From Luidia sarsii (lineage: Eukaryota; Echinodermata; Asteroidea; Paxillosida; Luidiidae), in assembly GCA_949987565.1 (NCBI GenBank), contig OX465107.1:7795772-7859771 (forward strand): a DNA stretch of 64,000 nt. The letters are read 5' to 3'. Of the stretch, positions 35,401 through 47,400 are shown in pieces; the first letter of the stretch is position 1; the number at the start of each line of letters is the position of its first letter. A model generated the notes under the pieces. That model saw only the letters and a list, made by a program, of their open reading frames with translations, made no database searches and was not told where the DNA came from. The translations under genes were made by a program, and so were the position numbers.

Positions 35401-38400
35401 TCCACAGAGTTTGGAACCGGTTCCTCTGAAGCGGGAACCGTCCAAAGCGGGTACCCGGTTCCAAAAAAAAGCGGAACCACGGTTCCGGTTCCCATTTTGG
35501 AACCGCGGTTCCACTTGGAACCGGGAGAACCGCCCAAGCTTACATCTGAGCTATCCAGCTCTTAGACGGTGGCCTCCCAAATAGTCAACTAGTATTTGCC
35601 GAGGTGGGGGGGGCACCAGTCCGAAGCAGTTCAACTGTTAACTGTCGTATATCTCCAGGGCTACCATCTAAGGGCTGGATAGCTGAGATGGAAGAGCACG
35701 GGTACGTTAGTCCAGAGGTCTCAGGTTCAAATCCCGGTCCAGTCAAAGTTTTCTTTGCCAATTTTTCAAAAATTTTCAACATTTTTCAAAATTGTTCTCA
35801 AAACAATATTACTACATTTTTTTATTACACTGACTATTCATTACTCAGGATACGATTTATGCACGGGACAATTTATGCATTGGTTACTGTTTGTTTGCTG
35901 AGTCGATTTCTCATCTCATCTCATTGCCCAACAGTGTGTATGCAACAGATGTGTCGGTCCAACTCTCCCGGTTGGCCGTAAGCGCCTTAGGAGGGCTAGC
36001 CAAGCACCGGCCAGCCTTTGCCCGGCCCTGTCTGGATGCTCTCCTAGGCCTCCTGACCATGCAGTCAGACGCAGTCTCCTCACAGGTCTTGGTGGTCTTC
36101 CAGGGTGAGTTCCTGCCAGTCAGTCAGTTATCAGGGACCTCCAGAAGGTTGTCCCCGATAAATTAGTCATGTGCCATGGTTGTCCCATGGCGGTTGCCAC
36201 TTCATACGATGAACACCTAAACTGTGAAAACGGGGTGAAAATGTCATTTAGCCGTGAAAAGAAAGTTCACCGTGTTTTCACCCCCATTTCACGGTGTACA
36301 GTTAGCCAATAGTGTTTTCACGAGTGGTCTCCAAGGCCAATGGCTAGAGGCAGTTTCAAAGTATCCGGGAGTGACAGTTACAAGGACATCATACAGTACC
36401 TCTATGGAGGCTCAGGGGATCCTACTTGTAATTGAATTAGCCATCCCTCAAGGCTGGAGCTTTCCACCCTAGATATTCATGTTTAGATGTTCATAGTGTC
36501 AGTAGCCTGACACTGACACCAATTTGTAGATGACGCAGCAATTGAACGTTCGCAGAAAGAGCTATTGATACAATTCAACACCTGTATCCAATAAGTTCCT
36601 CCGGTTCTTTTCAGAACCACGCTTACTCACAGAAGAGAATTTACATGGTGTCTCCGCAAACCTATTTATCCTGTCTCCAATAAGACAAAGCAGAGACGAG
36701 AGAGAAAAACACCAAGTGAAAGCAAAAATGTAGCGTGGCATGATCGACAATGTCAAGATATGTGACATAGAGAGAGATGGAGAGACTGAGACATTGACAG
36801 ACAGACAGAGAAACAGAGATATAGGGAAACACAAGCAAAAAGACACAGACAGACAGACACAGAGAGACGGAGTGAGTCAATGAGAGTAATGGACAGAGAG
36901 ACAATAACAGACCGAGACGGAGACAGACAATACAAAAACGCAAAAAGGCCCAGTACTGACATTTTGATCGTCAGAGGGGCTTTACTTATAAACAGAACAA
37001 TTAACCGAACAATCTCTCTGCCTTTGAGAAAGGTCCTGCTAGGATCAAAACGTCAGGCCAACTAAATTTTGAGATTTGCATTTTGGTAATTTTAGTCAGT
37101 AAGCAGTTTGCAACATTTTTGTATATCACTCTAAAAACAGAACAATTGCTAGCTTATGCTGAGATAGGTGGTTGTCATTGATTTGACCATCCTACTATCT
37201 CCCTTCCTTTGCCTGACAGAGATCCTGAGGTATGAGCACCTGGCAGACTTTGTGCCCGAGGTGGTTGACAGGCTGCCGTCGTGCGAGGGTGTGGTCCAGG
37301 AGCCCAGCGGGAAAGAGGCTCTTGTCTGGCTGATTGCCGAACACGGACAGGTAGGCGAGTGGGCCTGAGACCCCAGACTCGTAGGACTCGAGTTTCATTG
37401 TCCCATCACTCGGACTCAGACTCGAGTCACGACATCTAAAGCCCTGTCCGCGGCACTGGACTTTTTTGGGGCAAAGTAACCGAGACGCTGGGTACTTTAC
37501 CCATTTTAAGTCCAGTGCGGACGTCTCCGGAAGTCTTCCTCTCAGTTACTTTTCCCGACCCGCGCGGGTATTTCTACCGGCCAACTTCTGCCCAGGAAGA
37601 ATTACCGAGACACTTTTCCCGAGACGAAAAGTCCAGTGCGGACAGTGCGAGTCGGCTAAATGCGGCTCAGTAAAGCAAACATCCGGTCCCTGTCCACCAG
37701 TGAGTCACCACGCATGCGCATTGCTTGCGGCAAGGTATGCCACCGTACGTGCGCTTGTGTGAACCTTTTCTCCATTGTGCGGAGGATGACGAGGACACTC
37801 CAGTATTTTAAAGATGGCTACCGGAAAGTTTGTAAAGACGCGCGCTTGAGGTCATCGGGTCAATGCACAAAAGGTCATGTAAAGCACCCAGCTCAGTAAT
37901 TCTCCTCCGCGTCATGGTTAAGTTACCCGAGTCCAAAGTCCAAGTGCGGACACTGGTAATATTTGCCCATTTTCTATTTACCCATCAGCTCGGTAAAATC
38001 CCCGGGAAAAAAAAGTCCAGTCGGACAGGGCTTAATGACTCAGTCTTGGGCCTTCCGACTAAGACATGGACCCAACTTGTGACTCCATAAAAAGAAATAC
38101 ATATGACGTGATGTTTGCATCGAGGAGAATGGAATTCAATGAGGGTTTACCTTGCTCGATGTAATAAGATCTGAATGCCCAGTGCTTTGCCCAATGCCTG
38201 ATGACAACATTTCAGCTCAGGTTGGATTTGAACCCGCAACTCGGCCGACTCCTGATTTCTAGTGCAGACGTCTTAACCACTTGACCACCATGCTGGTCGA
38301 GGTCGTGTGGTGGATTTGAATTTTGTATAGCGGCGGGTACCTCGTCGCATCATAGATTAAATTACATTCTCCTTGACGCAAACATCATGTCATTGAATTA

Positions 38401-41400
38401 CATTCTCCTCAACGCATTCATGTTATATCTATGATGCAACGCGGTACCTGCCGCTGTGCAATATTCGAATCTACCACACAACCTCAACCAGCTCGGTGGT
38501 CAAGTGGTTAAGACGTCCGTACTAGAAAGTGGGAGTCGCGGGTTTGAATCCCGCCTGAGCTGCCTGAAATTTTTTTATCAGGCATTGGGCAAAGCACTGA
38601 GCGCTCGGTGTTTATCGCGTCGAGCAGGACAAACCATCATTGAATTACAATCTCCTTGACACAAACATCATGTTATTATATCTATGATTCCCAGTCAATT
38701 TTCCCTCTCATGTGTTTGCTTTGAAGCCGTCTTTGTTATCAGCATGCTGACTTTTTGGTTGCCGTCGATCTTTCTGTTGAACTCTCTCCCCGTTCCCCCA
38801 CGTCTTGTCTCCAGCGTCTGCCTACTGCTCCCTACATCATTGAGGCCATGGTGGACTCGGTGGAGGAGGAGCCGGATACAGGTGTCAGACGGAGCCTCCT
38901 GTCGGCCACCGTCAAGCTCTTCCTGGCCAGACCGGCCGAATGCCAGGACATGCTGGGCAAGCTCCTGGAGCACTGCATAGGTGATTGCTGACTATCACAA
39001 ACACAGATTGTATGCAGTGCTATACGTGTGATCCATACTCATCTATTCAGACCCAATGCAATCCAATCCAATCCTATCTGACTCTATTGCCAAGACATAT
39101 GTGTCAAGATCCTGGAATATTGCATAGTGCATAGGTGATTGCTGACAATCACAACACAGATTGTATCCAGTGCTATATGTGTGATCCATACTCATCTATT
39201 CAGACCCAATGCAATCCAATCCAATCCTATCTGACTCTATTGCCAAGACATATGTGTGAAGATCCTGGAATGCTGCATAGTGCATAGGTGATTGCTGACA
39301 ATCACAACACAGATTGTATCCAGTGCTATATGTGTGATCCATACTCATCTATTCAGACCCAATGCAATCCAATCCAATCCTATCTGACTCTATTGCCAAG
39401 ACATATGTGTCAAGATCCTGGAACATTGCATAGTGCATAGGTGATTGCTGACATTCACAAACACAGATTGTATCCAGTGCTACATGTATATGTTGTGATC
39501 CATACTCGTCTATTCAGACCCAATGCCATTCAATCTAATCCTATCTGACTCCATTGCCAAGACATATGTGTCAAGATCCTGGAACATTGCATAGTGCATA
39601 GGTGATTGCTGACAATCACAACACAGATTGTATTCAGTGCTATAATGTGTGATCCAAATTCGACTAGTCAAATGCCATCCAATCCAATTCCATCTTACTC
39701 CAGTGCCCATGACGCTCATACAAGGGATTTTGAACAATGCGTCATTTTCAATTCTCGCTAAAACAATCAGAACAATATATTTCTGTGAAATAAATCAATA
39801 AGGGTATACTATGGGTACAAGAGAGTAAAACCTGACACAATTCAGACATCGATGTGGCTTTTGTCAAGAGATTATCCATTCAAAAAAAGAGCCCATTGTG
39901 TGTCGTCAATGGAGCATAGCGCGACTTGTGTGTGTTTTTGCGTGTGTACGATGCCGACGATACTTGACCGCAGACTAGCCTCCACTTCAGACAGTCAAAT
40001 CTTTGAGTTGGTCGGTCCCAACAGAGCGTACAGATTGCAGTGAAGAATGTGGGTGGAATTCCACTGCCTGACCGACAACCATTGGGCTGTGTGGCATGCC
40101 AACACAATGTCTCTCGTGGCAGCGTGCTATCTTTCCATTGTCCACAGTAAATGTCCCACAATAGTGCAATTGTTGCCGCTAATCTCGCAATTTATGTGAC
40201 AACTTGTTCTAAGCTGAAAAGGGTCTTTGTTTAATATGTGGACAATAGTGGTGCCCGGATTCGGAGGGCCCTGTCGCATAGTCAAACCAACGGCACTCTG
40301 ATTTTGGAGGTCCCTGCGTGAAGTGGTTAACATTGATGTGTCACCTCGGGTATGCCTCAAGAAGAATCAAGCTAGAAATATTAACACAAAAGCAACAGCA
40401 ATACTATTTACCTTATGTGCAATCACATTTTTTTCTTTTCTCTTCATTTGAACAGAATGTGAATCCTGCCCAGACCTCCGTGAGAAGGCCTTGGTCTATT
40501 ACAGACTTCTTAGCACAGACGTACACAAGGTGCGTAACTGGTTGTCCGTGTTGCAGCTATTCAGCTAAGCAGTGGTTCTGCAAACGCACCCATTGAGATC
40601 CATTGGACGCAGCAGTGGCACATTCACACACACATAAAAGAGATTACTGTACTCACACCATGACCTACGGTGCAATTGTTCATATCTGATCTGGAATTAC
40701 TGTCTCAACTCAGAGCCACACTCACTCACATAAAGAGATTATGACATTGGCATTACTGCAATCCTCTTATATTAGCAATCCACCATGCAAAATGTCCAAT
40801 CTCATCTGGAGTTACTGGCTCTTTTTCAGAACCACACTCAGTCACATGAAGCGAGTATGATAATGGTGTCACTGCAAAACCTCTTTCATTGTAAAACTAC
40901 CATGCAAACCTTTAATCTCATCTGGAGTTACATGTACTGTCTCAACTCAGAGCCACACTCACTCTCATTAAGAGATTATGACAATGGGGTTACTGCAAAA
41001 CCTCTTATATTGTTAACCCAACTTTCCAGCTTTCCAATCTCATCTAGAGTTACTGTCTCATCTCAGAGCCACACTCACTCACATAAAGAGATTATGACAA
41101 TGGTGTCACTGCAAACCTCTTTTATTGTGAACCCACCATGCAAACCTTCCAATCTTATCTAGAGATACTGGCTATTTTCAGAACCACACTCACTTACATT
41201 AAGAGATTATGACAATGGTGTCACTGCAAACCTCTTTTATTGTGAACCCACCATGCAAACCTTCCAATCTCATCTAGAGATACTGGCTATTTTCAGAACC
41301 ACACTCACTTACATTAAGAGATTATGACAATGGGGTTACTGCAAACCTCTTTTATTGTGAACCCACCATGCAAACCTTCCAATCTCATCTAGAGATACTG

Positions 41401-44400
41401 GCTATTTTCAGAACCACACTCACTCTCATTAAGAGATTATGACAATGGGGTTACTGCAAAACCTCTTATATTGTGAACCCAACTTTCCAGCTTTCCAATC
41501 TCATCTGGAGTTACTGTCTCAACTCAGTGCCACACTCACTCACATGAAGCAATTCTAATAATGGTGTCATTGCAAACCTCTTATATTGTGAATCCTCCAT
41601 GCAAACCTTCCAATCTCATCTGGAGTTACTGTCTCTACTCAGTGCCACACTCACTCTCATGAAGTAATTAGGATAATGGTGTCACCACAAACCTCTTTCA
41701 TTGTGAACCCACCATGCAAACCTTCCAATCTCATCTGGAGTTACATGTACTGTCTCAACTCAGAGCCACACTTATTCACATAAAGAGATTATGACAATGG
41801 TGTCACTGCAAACCTCTTTTATTGTGAACCCACCATGCAAACCTTCCAATCTCATCTAGAGATACTGGCTATTTTCAGAACCACACAAACTTACATTAAG
41901 AGATTATGACAATGGGGTTACTGCAAAACCTTTTTTATTGTGAACTCAACTTTCCAGCTTTCCAATCTCATCTGGAGTTACTGTCTCAACTCAGAGCCAC
42001 ACTCACTCACATAAGCAATTATGATAATGGTGTCACTGCAAACCTTTTTCATTGTGAACCCACCATGTAAACCTTCCAATCTCATCTGGAGTTACTGTCT
42101 CAATTCAGAGCCACACTCACTCACATGAAGCAATTCTAATAATGGTGTCATTGCAAACCTCTTATATTGTGAATCCTCCATGCAAACCTTCCAATCTCAT
42201 CTGGAGTTACTGTCTCAACTCAGTGCCACACTCACTCACATGTACAATGTATGATAATGGTGTCACTGCAAACCTCTTTCATTGTGAACCCAACATGCAA
42301 ACCTTCCAATCTCATCTAGAGCTACTGTCTCAATTCAGAGCCACACTCACTCACATGAAGATATTATAACATGTAGTACAATGTATGATAATGGTGTCAC
42401 TGCAAACCTCTTTCATTGTGATCCCACCATGCAAACCTTCCAATCTCATCTGGTGTTACACCTATGCTTAAAAGTAAGTATCCCTCGTACTCGCACTCGC
42501 TCGTAAGCACTCGAGCAAACTCGTTAACACTCGCTAGCGCTCGACAAAACCGCGAGCGGTAGCGAGCGGTTTCGAGTGATGTCGAGGATTAGCGAGGGAT
42601 ATCGAGCGGCCTCGTAAACACTCGAAGAGTGGAGGGCGGCTTCTCAGAGCTGACCTTTAACACATAAAGAGATTATGCTGATGGGAACCTACCTTGCAAT
42701 TGTTCATATCTTGTCTGGACTGACTGGCTCTTCTCAGAGCCACACTCAGTCACGTGCACAGATTATGCACATGGTATCATCCCAAAGCTTAAACATTGTA
42801 AAGCCACCGTGCAGACCTTCCAATCTCAGCAGGGCTGGATTTCACAAAGCCTCACGATGCATCATAACTCAACTTGCGATGGACAACAACCCATCATAAG
42901 TTGTGATAGACCGTATGGTTTCTGTGCATCGCTCATCGTCATGCGATTGAACCTAAGTTACGATGGTTTGGTGAAATCGTCCGCAGGCTTCATTGGAGCC
43001 TGTGGATGCTGAGGATATCGTGCACATCCAAATGCAAGCACATCATCTCATCCGCTCGTTTTGTTTTGGTTTTGGTTTTCTCGGGCAGGCTAAAGAAGTC
43101 ATCTGCACTGCCCCGCCACGCCTGCCTGTACCCAACCCTCAGGAGACCCTCTCGGCATTGATAGACCTCAAGCATTTCAACTCCTTGGCGTTGCTATTCG
43201 GTGAGATGATTTCATCGTTGCTCGAGAGTTTGCCTGGGGTGGAGTAGGGCAGTCGTTAGTGCACCTACCCTGCCTCGCATGTTCTCTCATCGCAGGACCA
43301 ATCACTTTCTTCTTTACCAATGTAGAATCATTCTGTCTCTGAGAAAGGTCCTGTCCTCCATGTCCGTGTTACTCTCCCCTTCCTTTTTGTTTTGTCTCTG
43401 TCGTTCTGCCTTTGAGAAACGTCCTGCTAGGATCGAAACGTCAGACCCTCCCAATGTTTTATATTCGCATTTTGGTCATTTTAGTCAGTAAGCAGTTTGG
43501 CAACATTTTTGCATGATTATTGTTAAAGTAGAATCTAAAATTTAGTGGGCCTGATGTTTCGATCCTAGTAGGACCTTTCTCAAAGGCAGAGAAAGGTCTT
43601 TGAGAAAGGTCCTGCTAGGATCGAAACGTCAGGCCCACTAAATTTTAGATTTACATTTTGGTAATTTTAGTCAGTAAGCAGTTTGCAACATTTTTGTATA
43701 TCACCTTAAGTCATATCCCGTTAAAGTAGAATCTTAGAAATTTAGGCAGAATGCCTCTGAGAGAAAGGTCCTGCTAGGATCTGAACATAAGGCCCTCCTA
43801 ATTTTTCAGATTGGCATTTTGACTACAGTAATATGAAAAAATGTTGGAAACTGCTTACTGACTAAAATGACCAAAATGCGGATATCAAAAATTAGGAGGG
43901 CCTGATATTTTCATCCTAGAGGAACCTTTCTCAAAGGCAGAATGACAGGGACAAAACAAAAGGAAGGGGAGAGCAACAGGAACATGCATGACCGAGGACA
44001 AAGGTGATAGCTGGTAGGGTGAGATCAAAGGGAAGGGCAGGGGTTTGGGTAAGGATTAGGTAGTGGAAGGGAAAAGGTGAAAGAGAGAAGTGGAGGAGTG
44101 AACACAAAAGAGGTATTATATGTAAACACACAGGGTGTTAATCATTCCCCTCCTGGATGTTGAGGCCATGTGGTTGAATTGTCTGAAGACACTTCATCCA
44201 CATTTTCTCCCGGCTTAAACAGACAGTATCACCACGACCAAGTGATTCTATACCCAGAACATGACATACATTTTCCATATCAGATATCACATGAGTGTTC
44301 TGGTCATAGGATCACAATGTAAGCAGTTTGCAACATTTTTGCATATTATTCAAGTAGAATCTTAGAATCGTTCACATCAATGAGGAATTTGAGCATTGAA

Positions 44401-47400
44401 ACTGTCTTCCTTTGAGGAAGTCCCTGCTAGGATTGGAACGTCAGGCCCCTTTAATGTTTGAATTTTACACTTGGGTCATTTCAGTCAGGAAGGAATTTGC
44501 AGCAGTTTTGCATATCATTAAAGAAGAATCTTAGAAATTTAGTAGGGCCTGACTTTTCACACTGAGCAGGATTGAAACTCCTGATTGATTCTCCTGATGA
44601 CGGCCAGAGCATACTGGTCGAAACGTCGAGTTACCCTCAGGTTCTTTTCAGAACCATACCTCTTCCTTTAAGAGACCTGATACATGGTGTTCACCGCAAA
44701 CCTTCCTATAAGGATTGAAACTGTCTTCCTTTTTTGTGTGTAATTCTATGGGTGGGGGAACTACTCCAGGGGCAGTCTGTTCTTCACTCACGAACCTTGT
44801 TCTCACACGCGAAACCACACGAACACGACCCAAGAACGCTGCACTCAGAACAGGATCACACACCACCTCTTCTTCCAGGGTCGTTGCTCACAAGCAGCCG
44901 AGAACATGCATGGCCGAACTCCATCAGATACTCCATTGTGTGAACAAGTTTTCCCTCCCCCTTTTTTTTTTATTTTTTTCGGGCCTGAAAGGTCCCCGAA
45001 AGTGGCAAGAAATCCAGGATTCCGACGTGCGGAGTGAAGGCGAGGAGTGGACAGCCCAGCGAGGTTTGACCGCCAGCCCCGATGGCTGCCCCCCGGGGGC
45101 CAGGCCGGACGGGGAGGAGCGGGCCGCACCGGAGACTGGCCGGCTGCTGGACCTGGACGGGGGCTCCCCAGCGGGGGCCGGGTCAGGGGTCGGGTCGGAG
45201 GTCACTCCGGGGGTCACCCCGGAGGTCGACGTGGCGGAGGTCGGTCTTGCCTCTGCCGTCAGCCTGTCGCCGGCGGACTTTGAGAGCAAATGGACCAGTT
45301 GGCCGAGTCGGTAAGTACACCTATTTATAGGCCCAATACAACATTGGGAAGATCGGGAAACATCAATGTCCACAGATTTCCTTCTAATTTATACAGTTTG
45401 TAGCTTTTTTGGAATGTTTAATGGTTTAACACACAAACTGTGGCAATCTGTTGACCTTTACCAATGTTGTGTAGGGCCTTTAAAAGAAAAAAACCAGTTG
45501 TTTTGAACCACATAGGGTAAAGTGGAAGGTTTGTGACCCTATGTAAAACATCTCCTTTGAGACGGGAGTGTGGCTCTGCTGAAAGACAGTAACTCAATGT
45601 TTCGGGCAGTGTGTACATCAGGAGACTGCCCGAAACGTTGAGTTACCAGGTCTTTCCACAGCCACACTCCTTCTCAAAAGGAATGCTTGACGTGGTGTCA
45701 CTTCAAACCTTCCACTAGGTGGATCTTTCTTTCACCAGCCTCTTTGTTCTGTTTTTTTTTCTTTCTGTCATCCATATGCTATTGCCTCTGCCCCTTCCTG
45801 TCTGTCTGTCTCCTTGTCTTTCTGCCAAGGTCTTGCTTGGATTGTCCCTGCATTTGTTGACATCAACAACTATACGTCCCCTTGGATCGTCATTACAACC
45901 CCCGTGCCCATCGTACGACGGTGGCCTCCCTGAACCTCTTCTACCGTTACTTCTATGGAAAGTGTTCCTCGGCTCTTGCCGACTTGGTCCCCCAAGTTAG
46001 GACATATAAGCGAGCAACCAGGCTTTTTGCCTCCTCTCACCAGCACACTCTATCTGTCCCTACGTGTAGAATGGAGAGGTATCAGAATGGCTTCTTCCCT
46101 CATTCTGCCTCCACCCGGAATTCCCTTCCTGGTTCTTAATTTTCCCCTGCCTATGATCTTGACATTTTTCAAAAGGAATGTTAATTCCTATCTCGGGCCT
46201 TCCTGAGTCCCTCTCTATCCTCTTCTTTCACTAGCCCTTAACCTTGAGTGGCTTTTCAGCCTTGTTTTGGGCGATCTTACATAAAATAAATCCCCTCATG
46301 GAATACTGCTCTCACATTTGGGCCGGTGCGTCTGCCTGCCATTTGTTCCTTGTTGGATTGGGTGCAGAGGCGGGTTATTATTACCTAGTTGGTAAGGAGC
46401 TAGGGTTGTCACTGCAACCCCTAGCCCATCGTAGGACGGTGGCCACCCTAAATCTCCTCTACTGATATTTCCATGGAAGGTGCTCCTCTAGTCTGGCTGA
46501 CTTTGTGTTTTCCCAGTTAGCACATTTAAGCAAGCAACTAGGGTGTTTGCCTCCTCTCATCCATACACTCTGTCTCTTCCCAGATGTAGAACAAAGAGGT
46601 ATCAGAACAACTGGAATTCCCTCGTTCATGTTTCCTAGAGTTTAACCTAGAGTGGCTTTAATGCACTGTTTTGGGTGAAAGTGCACAAATGAAAACAGAC
46701 AATTTCAATGCAGTTGATCTTTCATTGATTCATCCACGTTCGTCTTTGCAGTGAAGCCCGAGACCTCCACCTTCAAGGCAAGCTGTCCCCAAGCGAGGTC
46801 AGCCACCGCATGGAGGCACTGGGCTGCAAAACCATGGCAACGACCCCAGAGGACGCCGACCCCTGGCGGGCCTACCTGTACGCGCAGGTGAGGAGCCGGG
46901 GTGCCAGACCATAGCCTTACCCATATCAAAGCATTAACCACTTCACACTAGGCATTTTTCCTGTGCCAATGACTGCCATACGTTTTTTTGGTTAAATAAT
47001 GTGTCATTTTCAAAATTTGTGCCACCTGAGGTCAACTCGGAAAATCCATGGCAACTGGTTCACACTTTGTGGGCGCTTTGCAACCAACTTCCTTAAAAAA
47101 AATTTTTTTTTAAAGTCATCCAATTTCAGAGTTTTGGAAGGTAGCGACAATAACATTGGAACACATGATGCATGATGCAGCATAACAACCAACCACTCTC
47201 CATCACTAACTCTGTTTCAATTCAAACAAATCAATGAAGAACTGAGGCGAAAAAAATTACAAAGAAGAGCGCTGGTACGCAAAGCCAGAGGTCTAGGGTT
47301 CAAATCCCGGGCCAGTCAGAGTTTTTTTTGCCATTTTTTTCAATTTGATTAAAAGTTTCCCAGATAGTTTTTCATCGATTAGTTGGACTTGAATTGAAAA

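Noticed and set aside
40640..42460. CRISPR-like array of direct repeats
   Set aside because: Units are contiguous without unique spacers, the genome is eukaryotic, and the unit derives from a dispersed element.
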